Assembly: GCF_029278605.1 (NCBI RefSeq)
Contig: NZ_CP119572.1
Span: 3,681,513 to 3,745,512 of the forward strand
Direction: 5' to 3'
DNA length: 64,000 bases
Origin: Cupriavidus sp. WKF15
GTDB lineage: Bacteria; Pseudomonadota; Gammaproteobacteria; Burkholderiales; Burkholderiaceae
Below are positions 56,447 through 64,000 of the stretch, piece by piece (within the stretch, counting starts at the first letter, position 1; every line of letters begins with the position of its first letter). A program made the translations under genes and the position numbers. The notes below the pieces were generated by a model. The model saw only the letters and a program-made list of their open reading frames with translations, made no database searches and was not told where the DNA came from.

Positions 56447-57848
56447 AAATCGTCCCTAACAGATCATCACTGGTGAACTCCCCGGTGATGCTGTTCAGAT
56501 GCTCCTGCGCCAGCCGCAACTCTTCGGCAAACAGGTCCAACGCCTGCGCCTGCCGCTCGCTCTGCTCGGCTGCCACATCCAGGTGCGATTGCGCCTGGCG
56601 CAGCGCCGTCAGGTGTCGCTCGCGCGCCAGGAACGTGCCTTCATTGCCGGATTGCCAGCCGACCAGCCGCAGCAATTCCTTGCGCAGCAGTTCGATGCCC
56701 GCGCCATGGCGCGCGGAGATCCAGATTTCAGTGGGATTCGGCCCGTTCGCCGCGACCACATGCGGGCGGTTGCCGCTGAACATCGCGCCGCCCACGGCCG
56801 GGGCGAGGTCGATCTTATTGACCACGCGCACGATCGGCGCGCCCGGCGGCAGCTGGCCGCTCAGGCGGTCGTCGATGGCGTCGTCGATCTCGGACAGGCC
56901 GTGGCGCAGGTAGTCGGTGGCATCGACCAGATGCAGCACGATATCGGCGCGGCGGATCGCGTCCCAGGTGCGTTCGATGCCGATGCGCTCGACCTCGTCC
57001 GTGGCCTCGTCGCGCAGCCCGGCAGTGTCGATGATATGCAGCGGGATGCCTTCGATCTGGATGGTTTCCTTGACGCGGTCGCGCGTGGTGCCGGCGATCG
57101 GCGTGACGATGGCCAGCTCGGCGCCGGCCAGCGCGTTCAGCAGCGACGACTTGCCCACATTGGGCTGGCCCGCCAGCACGACCGACAGGCCTTCGCGCAG
57201 CAGCGCACCCTGCCGCGCCTGCGCGAGCACGTTGCCCAGGGCCGTGCGGATGGTGGCGAGCTGGCCGCGCGCGTCGGAGGCCTCGAGGAAATCGATCTCC
57301 TCTTCCGGGAAATCCAGCGTGGCTTCCACCAGCATGCGCAGGTGGATGACCTTCTCGACCAGCGTGTGGATGGCGCTGGAGAACTCGCCCTCCATCGAGC
57401 GGGCCGCGGAACGCGCGGCGGCTTCGGTGCTGGCCTCGATCAGGTCGGCCACGGCCTCGGCCTGGGCCAGGTCGAGCTTGTCGTTGAGAAAGGCGCGGCG
57501 CGTGAACTCGCCGGGCTCGGCCAGGCGCAGGCCGATCTCGTGGCCGGCCTGCAGGCAGCGGGCGAGCAGCATCTGCATGACCACCGGCCCGCCGTGGCCC
57601 TGCAACTCCAGGACCTCTTCGCCGGTGTACGAATTCGGCCCCGGAAAGTACAGCGCGAGGCCATGGTCGATGACCTTGCCGTCACCGTCCAGGAACGGCA
57701 GGTAGGTGGCGTGGCGCGGCTTGAGCGCCTGGCCGCAGATGGCGTGCATGACCGGGCGCACATCCGGGCCCGACACGCGCACCACGCCAATGCCGCCGCG
57801 TCCGGGTGCGGTGGCGATGGCGGCGATGGGAGGCAGGGTAGCAGTCAT
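56421..57848 (-). CDS. mnmE: tRNA uridine-5-carboxymethylaminomethyl synthesis GTPase MnmE
   Basis: 475 aa. With MnmG it makes the cmnm5U34 modification of tRNA wobble uridines. N-terminal folate-binding domain ([36 protein letters not shown]), a helical domain, and an inserted G domain with [17 protein letters not shown] (G1), [20 protein letters not shown] (G3, DTAG) and VVNKIDLA (G4, NKxD). The C-terminus has the family-typical [14 protein letters not shown] with the catalytic Cys in CIGK. The 3' end is intact although overlapped by the toxin remnant. This gene is next to yidC in many origins; here CHAD and tam genes separate them. Confidence 0.97.
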   Translation of the reverse strand: MTATLPPIAAIATAPGRGGIGVVRVSGPDVRPVMHAICGQALKPRHATYLPFLDGDGKVIDHGLALYFPGPNSYTGEEVLELQGHGGPVVMQMLLARCLQAGHEIGLRLAEPGEFTRRAFLNDKLDLAQAEAVADLIEASTEAAARSAARSMEGEFSSAIHTLVEKVIHLRMLVEATLDFPEEEIDFLEASDARGQLATIRTALGNVLAQARQGALLREGLSVVLAGQPNVGKSSLLNALAGAELAIVTPIAGTTRDRVKETIQIEGIPLHIIDTAGLRDEATDEVERIGIERTWDAIRRADIVLHLVDATDYLRHGLSEIDDAIDDRLSGQLPPGAPIVRVVNKIDLAPAVGGAMFSGNRPHVVAANGPNPTEIWISARHGAGIELLRKELLRLVGWQSGNEGTFLARERHLTALRQAQSHLDVAAEQSERQAQALDLFAEELRLAQEHLNSITGEFTSDDLLGTIFTRFCIGK

Positions 57849-57943
57849 GGCGCTATTGTCTCAGATCGATGTGACCGGGTCGGTGGCGTGCCTTGCAAGG
57901 CGCATGGCACGAAAAAAGGATGAAGCGACAAACGGGGACAGCG

Positions 57944-58741
57944 TCACGCAGCGACGGGTCCGGCATCGTGTTCCTGCGGCGCGACGCCCAGGCACTCGGA
58001 CATCAACCGGCGCGCGACGCTCTCATCGACTACGCCGCCCAGCTTGCCCTGGCGCCTGACCAGCTTGTGACGCAGGCGCCTGGTCTTTTGCTTCGGCAAT
58101 ACGGGCGCGAGCGCTTCGATGGCATAGCGCAGGCGCTTGCCCGCGATGCGCAGGCGGTGCAGTGCCAGCAGGCCGTCATGGCGCGCGGCAAGGCTGCGCT
58201 GGCGCAGCGTCTTGCGCGCCTTGCGTACGCGCGTGCGGGCGAAGGGCCCAAGGCAGCCGGTGCCATCGTCGGCGTGTAGGGGCAGGTGCGCCAGGTCCCG
58301 GTGCAGGGCGGGCAGCGGGTCATCGCGATACTGTGCCAGCCGGGTCACCATGATCTCGCGCGCAAGCCGACGGCGCGTGCGTGCCGTGTCGGCCACGGCA
58401 TGGAGGATTGAGTCGCCGGGCTGGCGCTCCAATGCCGGCTGCACGGTCTCGGCAAGGAACACGTCCCAGTCGCGCACCTCGCCGGCCATGTCGGCCAGCG
58501 TGCGCAGGTCTTGCTTCCATCGCTGCGTGATACCCGGCGGCACCAGCGGGCCAAACACCCACAACACCGCGCGCAGATAGCGCGCGCCGACTCGAAGCGC
58601 ATGCACGTCCTCCACCTCGTCGCGCTGCAACAGATTGACGATGCAGTCTTCGATGCGGCGCAACCCGGTCTCGCCCAACGCGGCGAAGGCCGCCGCCGGA
58701 CGCGTTTTGCGGTGCAGCCTTGGGGAGGAATCAGCGTTCAT
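57944..58741 (-). CDS. CHAD-domain protein
   Basis: 265 aa with one CHAD domain: helical, with conserved basic residues DEVEDVHALRVGARYLRAVL near residue 40 and HDGLLALHRLRIAGKRLRYA near residue 195 (H..R...R pairs). CHAD proteins bind inorganic polyphosphate. There is no CYTH domain in this protein and none next to it. ATG at 58741 chosen; a GTG at 58753 would add four residues. It lies between mnmE and tam, with 95 bases to mnmE. Confidence 0.88.
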   Translation of the reverse strand: MNADSSPRLHRKTRPAAAFAALGETGLRRIEDCIVNLLQRDEVEDVHALRVGARYLRAVLWVFGPLVPPGITQRWKQDLRTLADMAGEVRDWDVFLAETVQPALERQPGDSILHAVADTARTRRRLAREIMVTRLAQYRDDPLPALHRDLAHLPLHADDGTGCLGPFARTRVRKARKTLRQRSLAARHDGLLALHRLRIAGKRLRYAIEALAPVLPKQKTRRLRHKLVRRQGKLGGVVDESVARRLMSECLGVAPQEHDAGPVAA

Positions 58742-58947
58742 GGCAAAAGCCACTCGAAGTTCGGCGGAGGAGCGGGAGGCAGATTCAAGTGTAGGCGATG
58801 CGGCACGTCAGCAAGGGGCGATGCGCCGCCCCCGCCGCTCGGCGATTGCCAGCTCCAGGCCTTCGCATTGCAAGGCGCGCACACGCCACCAGGCAGGCGG
58901 CAGACGGCCACAATATCGAGGCCGTCTGCCACCTGCCTGGCTGAGCC

Positions 58948-59718
58948 TCAGCGCGTCGCCACCACAAACAACCTCGGGAACGGCAGCAACACCGATCCAT
59001 CGGGCAGTGCGGGGTAAGCCCTGGCAATCTTCTCCTCATACTGCTCCAGATAAGCCGCCCGCTCCGCATCATCCAGCCGCTGGATAAACGGCCGCAGCCC
59101 ACTGCCCTTGAACCACTCCACCACCGCTTTCGCCCCACCGGCGAGCGGATGGTGGTAGACCGTCAGCCAGACATCCACGCGCGAGCAGTGCGGGCGCAGC
59201 AGCTCGTAGTACCAGCGCGCCGAAGCCCGCGCAGCACGCGCATTGCTGGCGGCGGCAAGCTTGCCGGCCCACGGGCCGTTAGCGGCGGTTTCGCGCATCA
59301 GCTGGTGCGCGGGCTCCTCCAGGTTGTCCGGCATCTGCACGGCCAGCGTGCCGCCGGGGGACAGCTTCTGCACCAGCGCCGGAAACAGCGTGGCATGGTC
59401 CGGCACCCACTGCAGGACGGCGTTGGCCAGGATCACGTCGTACGGGCCCGGGTCATTCCACGCCGCAATGTCGGCCAGGCCGAACTGCACGTCGGGCAGA
59501 CGCTTGCGCGCGGCTTCGATCATGTCATCCGAGCTGTCCATGCCAGTGATCGACGCGCCGGGATAGCGCGACATCAACACCTCGGTCGAGTTGCCCGGCC
59601 CGCAGCCGATATCCACGGCCGTGCGGATCATCTGGTTCGGGATCGCGGCGACCAGGTCGCGCACCGGGCGCGTGCGTTCATCTTCAAAGGCGACGTATTG
59701 ATTGGCGGACCAGGTCAC
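58948..59718 (-). CDS. tam: Trans-aconitate 2-methyltransferase
   Basis: 256 aa SAM-dependent methyltransferase that methylates trans-aconitate, a by-product that inhibits aconitase. The SAM motif is AVDIGCGPGNSTEVLMSRYP; motif post I TGMDSSDDMI; ILANAVLQWVPDH is the Tam segment after the SAM site, and PDNLEEPAHQLMRETAANGP is characteristic of this family. The start is GTG at 59718 with GAGGAG upstream. The next upstream gene on the strand is yidC, separated by a strong terminator, so tam has its own transcription unit. Confidence 0.93.
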   Translation of the reverse strand: MTWSANQYVAFEDERTRPVRDLVAAIPNQMIRTAVDIGCGPGNSTEVLMSRYPGASITGMDSSDDMIEAARKRLPDVQFGLADIAAWNDPGPYDVILANAVLQWVPDHATLFPALVQKLSPGGTLAVQMPDNLEEPAHQLMRETAANGPWAGKLAAASNARAARASARWYYELLRPHCSRVDVWLTVYHHPLAGGAKAVVEWFKGSGLRPFIQRLDDAERAAYLEQYEEKIARAYPALPDGSVLLPFPRLFVVATR

Positions 59719-59756
59719 GAATATCTCCTCGGGGTACAGGGCATCGCCGGATGCCC

Positions 59757-59791
59757 AAAAACAAAAAAGCCCGGTGTCTCCACCGGGCTTT
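59757..59791 (-). terminator. Terminator of the rpmH-rnpA-yidD-yidC operon
   Basis: AAAGCCCGGTG (59766-59776) pairs with CACCGGGCTTT (59781-59791), loop TCTC; on the minus strand followed by TTTGTTTTT. It lies 27 bases past the yidC stop. Confidence 0.88.
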
Positions 59792-59817
59792 CGTCAAAAC
59801 CTCTGCATCGCCTGCGA

Positions 59818-61497
59818 TCAGCTCTTGGCTGCCACAGCCGCCTTGCCCTTGCCGAGCATGCGGTTGATCTGCCACTGCTGGGCGATCGACAGGATGTTGT
59901 TCACCACCCAGTACAGCACCAGGCCGGCCGGGAAGAAGAAGAACATGAACGAGAACACCAGCGGCATGATCATCATGACCTTGGCCTGGACCGGGTCCGG
60001 CGGGGTCGGGTTCAGCTTGGTCTGCAGGAACATCGACGCAGCCATGATGACCGGCAGGATATAGAACGGATCCGGCACCGACAGGTCATGGATCCAGCCC
60101 AGCCACGGCGCGCCGCGCATTTCCACCGACGACAGCAGCACCCAGTACAGCGCGATGAACACCGGGATCTGGATCACGATGGGCAGGCAGCCGCCGAGCG
60201 GGTTGACCTTCTCGGTCTTGTACAGCGCCATCATCTCCGCGTTCATCTTCTGCGGATCGCCCTTGTGGCGTTCGCGGATCGAGGTCATGCGCGGCTGCAG
60301 GTCCTTCATCTTGCCCATGGACTTGTAGCTTGCCGCCGACAGGGGGAAGAACACCAGCTTGATCAGCACCGTCAGCAGGATGATCGACCAGCCCCAGTTG
60401 TTCAGGAAGCCGTGCAGCTTCTCGAGCAGCCAGAACAGCGGCTTGGCCAGGATGGTCAGCCAGCCGTAGTCCTTCACCAGTTCCAGGCCCGGGGTGATCT
60501 TCTCGAGCATGCGCTCTTCCTGCGGGCCGGCGAACAGGCGCGCATCGGTCGTCACCGTGGCACCCGGGGCGATCTGGCCCAGCGGCTGCTGGATGCCCAC
60601 GCGGTACAGGTTCGGGTCGATCTGCTGGACGTAGAAGCTGTGCTCCTTGCCGGCCTGCGGAATCCAGGCCGAGGCAAAGTAGTGCTGCACCATCGCCACC
60701 CAGCCACTGGTGGTGGCGGCCGGCGTGCTGGCCTTGCCCTTGGCGATGTCTTCGAACGTGATCTTGTGGTACTTGTCCGCGTCCGTGTAGATGGCCGGGC
60801 CGGTGAAGGTGCTGTAGAACTGCGACTGCTCCACCTTGCTGCCGTCACGCGCCAGCTCCATGTACAGCGTCGGCGAGACCGGCGCGGTGCCGCCGTTGGT
60901 CACGGCAAAGCGCGCATCCACCACGTAGCTGCCCTTGTGGAACACGTAAGTCTTCACAAACTTCACGCCGTTCTTGTCGGCGGTCAGCGTGACTTCGAGC
61001 TTGTCGGCACCGTCCAGCGTGCGCGGGCCGGGGGCGGCCGTGAACACGGTGGTGTGGTTCGGCAGGTCGCCGCCGATCAGGCCCGAGCGTGCCATGTAGG
61101 TGCGCGTGGTGTCGCGCTCGAACAGCACCACCGGCTTGCCGTCCTTCTCGTGCTCGTTGAGCAGCTCCAGGCGCGACAGGATGCCGCCGGCGGTGTCGAT
61201 CTCGGCGCGCACCTCATCGGTGGTCACGACGATCTTCTCGCCCGTGGGCTGGGCGGCTGCCTGCGGGGCTGCACCCGGGGCACCCGGGACTGCCGGAGCG
61301 GCGGCGCCTGCGGCAACGTTGGCCTTGGGCACATCGCCCTGGGCTGCGCTGGCGGCGGCGGGCGCCGAGGCGGCCTGCTGCTGCGTCGCGCTCGGGAAGA
61401 ACATCGACGCGTGGCCGTTGGCGCGCTGCCAGTTGTCATAGAGCAGCACGAGGGACATCGAGAAGATGACCCAGAGGATGGTGCGTTTGATATCCAT
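59818..61497 (-). CDS. yidC: Membrane protein insertase YidC
   Basis: 559 aa, inserts inner-membrane proteins alone or with SecYEG. N-terminal anchor ([20 protein letters not shown]), then an Ala/Pro-rich linker, the large periplasmic P1 domain (about residues 85-335), and the conserved C-terminal core with about five membrane segments: [20 protein letters not shown] (core segment 2), [20 protein letters not shown] (cytosolic helical hairpin), [20 protein letters not shown], and [20 protein letters not shown] near the end. The basic C-terminal tail ([13 protein letters not shown]) fits ribosome binding. It is last in the rpmH operon. Confidence 0.97.
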   Translation of the reverse strand: MDIKRTILWVIFSMSLVLLYDNWQRANGHASMFFPSATQQQAASAPAAASAAQGDVPKANVAAGAAAPAVPGAPGAAPQAAAQPTGEKIVVTTDEVRAEIDTAGGILSRLELLNEHEKDGKPVVLFERDTTRTYMARSGLIGGDLPNHTTVFTAAPGPRTLDGADKLEVTLTADKNGVKFVKTYVFHKGSYVVDARFAVTNGGTAPVSPTLYMELARDGSKVEQSQFYSTFTGPAIYTDADKYHKITFEDIAKGKASTPAATTSGWVAMVQHYFASAWIPQAGKEHSFYVQQIDPNLYRVGIQQPLGQIAPGATVTTDARLFAGPQEERMLEKITPGLELVKDYGWLTILAKPLFWLLEKLHGFLNNWGWSIILLTVLIKLVFFPLSAASYKSMGKMKDLQPRMTSIRERHKGDPQKMNAEMMALYKTEKVNPLGGCLPIVIQIPVFIALYWVLLSSVEMRGAPWLGWIHDLSVPDPFYILPVIMAASMFLQTKLNPTPPDPVQAKVMMIMPLVFSFMFFFFPAGLVLYWVVNNILSIAQQWQINRMLGKGKAAVAAKS

Positions 61498-61518
61498 GTC
61501 TCGCTGTGGTCGGGGAAA

Positions 61519-61815
61519 TCAGGGTCGTGGGAGACGGACGGTGACAGGCCCATGGCCTGCCGCGGGATGGGCAAACTTGCCCGTTTGTGCCGTTTCCGCT
61601 TCCGCACCCGGCACGGGATCATACCCGCCTTGTGCGAAAGGATGGCAACGGCATAGCCGGCAAGCGGCCATCCAGCTGCCGCGCGCGGCGCCATGACGGA
61701 TGACGGCGTCGCGGGCGTAGTCGGAACAGGTCGGCCAGAAGCGGCACCGCGAGCCCAGGTACGGGCTCAGAGCGATCTTGTAGATGCGCAGCAGGGCTAG
61801 CAGGATTCGCTTCAT
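61519..61815 (-). CDS. yidD: Membrane protein insertion efficiency factor YidD
   Basis: 98 aa. Family signature: [68 protein letters not shown]. It carries five Cys, which are family-typical. The C-terminal about 25 residues beyond DPVPG are not conserved. It assists insertion of membrane proteins with YidC. It lies 21 bases upstream of yidC and 12 bases after rnpA; all are in the rpmH operon. Confidence 0.95.
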   Translation of the reverse strand: MKRILLALLRIYKIALSPYLGSRCRFWPTCSDYARDAVIRHGAARGSWMAACRLCRCHPFAQGGYDPVPGAEAETAQTGKFAHPAAGHGPVTVRLPRP

Positions 61816-61827
61816 GGCTGGGAGCGG

Positions 61828-62316
61828 TCAGGCCGGAAGGCCCTTGGGCTGTTCTGGCGAGGCCGATGGTGATGACGGCGGCGCAGGCGGCGGTGGCAAG
61901 GGCTTGGCGGCGACCTCCAGCAGGCTGGAAATCTCCGTCAGGCACGCCTGTCGGACCGCGGAACGGCTGGTAAATTCCGCGCGCGGAAACTTGGTCTGCA
62001 ACCGCAGCAGCACGTCGCGCCCGCCCAGCTGGTCTTGCCGCTGGCGGAACAGCTCGCGCGCCATGCGCTTGACCAGGTTGCGCTCGGCCGCGCGCGGTGC
62101 GAACTTCTTGCCCACCACCACGCCCAGCCGGGCCTCGGCCCGGCCGTTGGCGCGCACGTAGAGCACGAAGTGCGTACTGCGCTTACGGGGCCGCAAAGCA
62201 AAAACGGATGAAAACTCATCCGTCTTTGTCAGCCTCGCGGCTTTGGGAAAGGCAAAGGTAGACACGCTTGGCAACGCTAGCGGGAACACTGCAGCCTGCG
62301 GCAAGCTACCGGCCAT
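61828..62316 (-). CDS. rnpA: Ribonuclease P protein component
   Basis: 162 aa as read from 62316, longer than the usual 115-125. Core: FPKAARLTKTDEFSSVFALR, THFVLYVRANGRAEARLGVV and the signature ERNLVKRMARELFRQRQDQL (RNxxKR). The N-terminus is uncertain: a GTG at 62265 directly before STFAFPKAARL would give a more typical start; the frame remains open upstream through rpmH. The C-terminal about 30 residues are a Pro-rich tail (KPLPPPPAPPSSPSASPEQP) not found in E. coli RnpA. It follows rpmH by 61 bases. It is needed for 5' processing of tRNAs together with the RNA subunit encoded elsewhere. Confidence 0.93.
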   Translation of the reverse strand: MAGSLPQAAVFPLALPSVSTFAFPKAARLTKTDEFSSVFALRPRKRSTHFVLYVRANGRAEARLGVVVGKKFAPRAAERNLVKRMARELFRQRQDQLGGRDVLLRLQTKFPRAEFTSRSAVRQACLTEISSLLEVAAKPLPPPPAPPSSPSASPEQPKGLPA

Positions 62317-62377
62317 CCAGAATGCGAGGCGGTTGGCATGGACGGCGTCGCCGCCGTCCAGACCGGTCGCCCGGCCC

Positions 62378-62512
62378 TTAGATTGCCAGGCGCTTGCGGC
62401 CCTTGGCGCGACGAGCGTTGATGACGGCACGGCCGCCACGGGTCTTCATGCGCACACGGAAACCATGGGTACGCTTGCGACGGGTAACGGAAGGTTGGTA
62501 GGTACGTTTCAT
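62378..62512 (-). CDS. rpmH: Ribosomal protein L34
   Basis: 44 aa, the full universal length: [20 protein letters not shown] then [20 protein letters not shown] and RLAI. Highly basic; binds 23S rRNA near the peptide exit-tunnel side. It is the first gene of the rpmH-rnpA-yidD-yidC operon, the standard origin-adjacent arrangement, and is divergent from dnaA. Its promoter is described separately (62783-62811). Confidence 0.98.
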   Translation of the reverse strand: MKRTYQPSVTRRKRTHGFRVRMKTRGGRAVINARRAKGRKRLAI

Positions 62513-62782
62513 GTTGCACTCTCTGGTTGATCTGGGCTAGCCCGCCTCCGGCCGGTGCCGGGGTGCCGTGGCCGCCGCGTATGGTTCGCGTTGGGGTTGC
62601 CGCGCGTCGGAAAAGCCTGGGCGTTTACCAACAAGTCACGACGATTCTGGTTCTGTCTTGGTGCCGGCCCTGAAGCCGGCCAGCGCTGGATTGCAAGGTA
62701 TACCTGCAAGGCGCGGGCGGCACGGACAGGCCAGACCCGGCGATGCGCATACGAGATCCCCTGCCGCATCGCAGAACCCACC

Positions 62783-62811
62783 ATTTAAACGATTTTCCGC
62801 GCGAGTGTCAA
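62783..62811 (-). promoter_or_regulatory. Promoter of the rpmH operon
   Basis: On the minus strand TTGACA (62811-62806) and TTAAAT (62788-62783) are separated by 17 bases, a near-consensus sigma-70 promoter. It implies a leader of about 265 bases before rpmH. Confidence 0.75.
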
Positions 62812-62871
62812 GACTCCGTCATGTGTGCAAGGACACATTCGCGACAGCGCTACGTAAACAGCCGTGCGTCA

Positions 62872-63067
62872 TTGTCCACAACAGCCTGTTAACAAGTTTG
62901 CGTGCTGATTTATGCACTGCGTCAGGCTGCCAGAATGACCGAAGTCCCTGTTTCCTCAGTATTTTCCGGCGTTGCAGCATGCCGGAAACCCGCGCCGCTG
63001 CTCGGGTTGTGCACACCAATCCACTGAATTTGCACAAGTTGTCCACAGACTTATCCTTTGTGGATAA
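62872..63067. other. oriC: Chromosomal replication origin (oriC) with DnaA boxes
   Basis: This sits in the 783-base rpmH-dnaA gap. Boxes seen by eye: TTGTCCACA (62872-62880), TTGTGCACA (63007-63015), TTGTCCACA (63039-63047) and TTATCCACA on the minus strand (63059-63067), the last a perfect consensus. A less good TTATCC is at 63051. An AT-rich stretch suitable for unwinding is not obvious beyond the A-rich sequence just before dnaA (63281-63296) and the run around 62885-62915. Confidence 0.85.
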
Positions 63068-63087
63068 CTTGAGGCCGGGGGTACAAT
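63058..63087 (+). promoter_or_regulatory. Candidate dnaA promoter overlapping a DnaA box
   Basis: TTGTGG (63058-63063) and TACAAT (63082-63087) have 18 bases between. The -35 lies inside the perfect DnaA box at 63059-63067, so DnaA bound there would repress its own gene. Confidence 0.55.
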
Positions 63088-63170
63088 CCCGGTCCAATCA
63101 CTACACGGGCTGCGTGGCGCAGGCGCATCCCGGGCTTCCCCCCAAGTTTTTGCAGGCCGACGCGGCGGAC

Positions 63171-63195
63171 CGTATACAAGGACGTATACGTATAC
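63171..63195 (+). repeat. Triple CGTATAC repeat in the dnaA leader
   Basis: CGTATAC starts at 63171, 63183 and 63189, with each core GTATAC a palindrome. Spacings of 12 and 6 bases suggest a protein-bound array or strand-opening element rather than chance. It lies about 100 bases before the dnaA start. Confidence 0.5.
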
Positions 63196-63295
63196 CGACG
63201 CCGGCGCCGCAGGCATGGGTACGGGGAAGGCCGGGCTGGCAAGCGCGACAGTAGCCGTGGCGCACCCTGGGGATGCGCTAACTTAACAAAAAACA

Positions 63296-64000
63296 ATGCA
63301 AGACTTCTGGCAGGCGGCAGCCGCGCAACTCGAGCGCGAGCTGACGCCGCAACAGTTCAAAACCTGGATCAAGCCGTTGGCGCCCGTCGGTTTCGACGAA
63401 GAAGCGCTCACGCTGCGCATTGCTGCGCCGAACCGGTTCAAGCTGGATTGGGTCAAGAGCCAGTTTTCGGGGCGTATTACTGCCCTTGCCTGCGAATATT
63501 GGGAAGCGCAGGTCAGTGTTCACTTTGTCCTGGATCCTGCTGCATCGGGCCGTGCGGCTGCCTATGCGCAGCCGCCGGCAGGCACCATGGGTGCCGGACC
63601 CGACGCTCACGCAGCACCGGGTACGGGTATGCAGGGCTATGCCGGCCAGCCGACGGGGCAACCCATGGGGCAGCCGATGGGCCAGCAGTTTGCCCAACCC
63701 GGCATGCAGCCGGGCTATGGCGAGTACCAGTCCGCCCGCGGCCAAGCCGGCTTCGGCCCGGGCCAGGCGCCCTACCCCGGCCATCCGCTGCAGGGCGGCT
63801 CTCGCCCGCAGCAGGCGCCGGCCGCGCAACACGGTGTCGACATGGGCGAGATCGACGTGGTCCAGATGGATCCGTCCGAAGCCGCCGCCCGCTCCTACCG
63901 CGCGCAGCAGCAGCAACCGCCCATGCAGTCGGGCCCGATCGTGCAGCACCCCGGTGCGCCCGGTGCGCAGCCCGGTCAGCCAAACCAGGCTAGCGATACG
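63296..64000 (+). CDS. dnaA: Chromosomal replication initiator DnaA, N-terminal part (runs off window)
   Basis: 235 residues to the window edge. Domain [61 protein letters not shown], the region for DnaB and DnaA self-contact. From about residue 85 a very long domain II linker rich in Gln, Pro, Gly and Ala runs to the edge ([31 protein letters not shown]). The AAA+ and DNA-binding domains are outside. ATG at 63296 follows an A-rich stretch without an obvious Shine-Dalgarno. It is divergent from the rpmH operon. Confidence 0.97.
   Translation, partial: MQDFWQAAAAQLERELTPQQFKTWIKPLAPVGFDEEALTLRIAAPNRFKLDWVKSQFSGRITALACEYWEAQVSVHFVLDPAASGRAAAYAQPPAGTMGAGPDAHAAPGTGMQGYAGQPTGQPMGQPMGQQFAQPGMQPGYGEYQSARGQAGFGPGQAPYPGHPLQGGSRPQQAPAAQHGVDMGEIDVVQMDPSEAAARSYRAQQQQPPMQSGPIVQHPGAPGAQPGQPNQASDT

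Noticed and set aside
59149..61656. Long plus-strand open frame opposite yidC and tam
   Set aside because: His/Arg/Gly-rich antisense artefact of high GC; the minus strand carries recognised genes throughout.

Overview
The window is a GC-rich, gene-dense bacterial chromosome segment. It ends at the replication origin: yidC, yidD, rnpA and rpmH run on the minus strand, followed by a DnaA-box-rich gap and dnaA on the plus strand. The gene content points to a betaproteobacterium of the Burkholderiaceae, most likely Cupriavidus/Ralstonia: an rsmB-htpX-fmt-def block facing a LysM protein and dprA, a tctCBA transporter with TctDE, a Bug-type binding protein, a GTP-dependent PEP carboxykinase and cstA-ybdD. 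This assignment comes from protein recognition, not from a search. No rRNA, tRNA, insertion sequence, prophage or CRISPR array was seen.

Layout. 1-9.4 kb: rsmB (cut by the window edge), htpX, fmt and def on the minus strand; a LysM protein, dprA, a thioredoxin-like protein and topB on the plus strand. 9.5-11.5 kb: a LysR regulator and two small exported proteins, one built of YSDGAK repeats and one a glycine-zipper protein with a histidine-rich tail. 11.7-18.4 kb: a carbon-use module of ybdD, cstA, a Cache-domain histidine kinase, its LuxR-type response regulator and pckG. The cstA/kinase intergenic region holds an 18-bp perfect palindrome and a 20-bp-phased direct repeat. 18.9-26.8 kb: a 2-hydroxyacid dehydrogenase, an MFS transporter, a MOSC protein and an MdtAB-like RND pair without its own outer-membrane channel.

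27-30.8 kb: an accessory island with a Tle4-like lipase effector and a Tli4-like immunity protein joined by an ATGA overlap, then a ChaN-like lipoprotein. No secretion genes lie nearby. 31-42 kb: tctC, tctB, tctA, an AbrB-type membrane protein, a thioesterase, a patatin, a glutathione-reductase-like enzyme, the TctE/TctD two-component system and a Tat-exported binding protein. 42-49.2 kb: a TetR repressor facing an AcrAB-OprM-type pump, with an AcrR-like operator lying on a good promoter. 49.3-56 kb: a LysR/Bug/deacylase cluster, a lipoprotein, small membrane or exported proteins, a glycosyltransferase and a HAD hydrolase.

56-64 kb: a FitA-like antitoxin fused by deletion to the tail of its lost FitB toxin, mnmE, a CHAD protein, tam, and the origin region with the first 235 codons of dnaA.

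Points most worth following up are the cstA/kinase control region, the orphan Tle/Tli pair, the excess of DnaA boxes away from the origin, the collapsed toxin-antitoxin locus, the repeat peptide at 10.6 kb and a heat-shock-type promoter in front of htpX.
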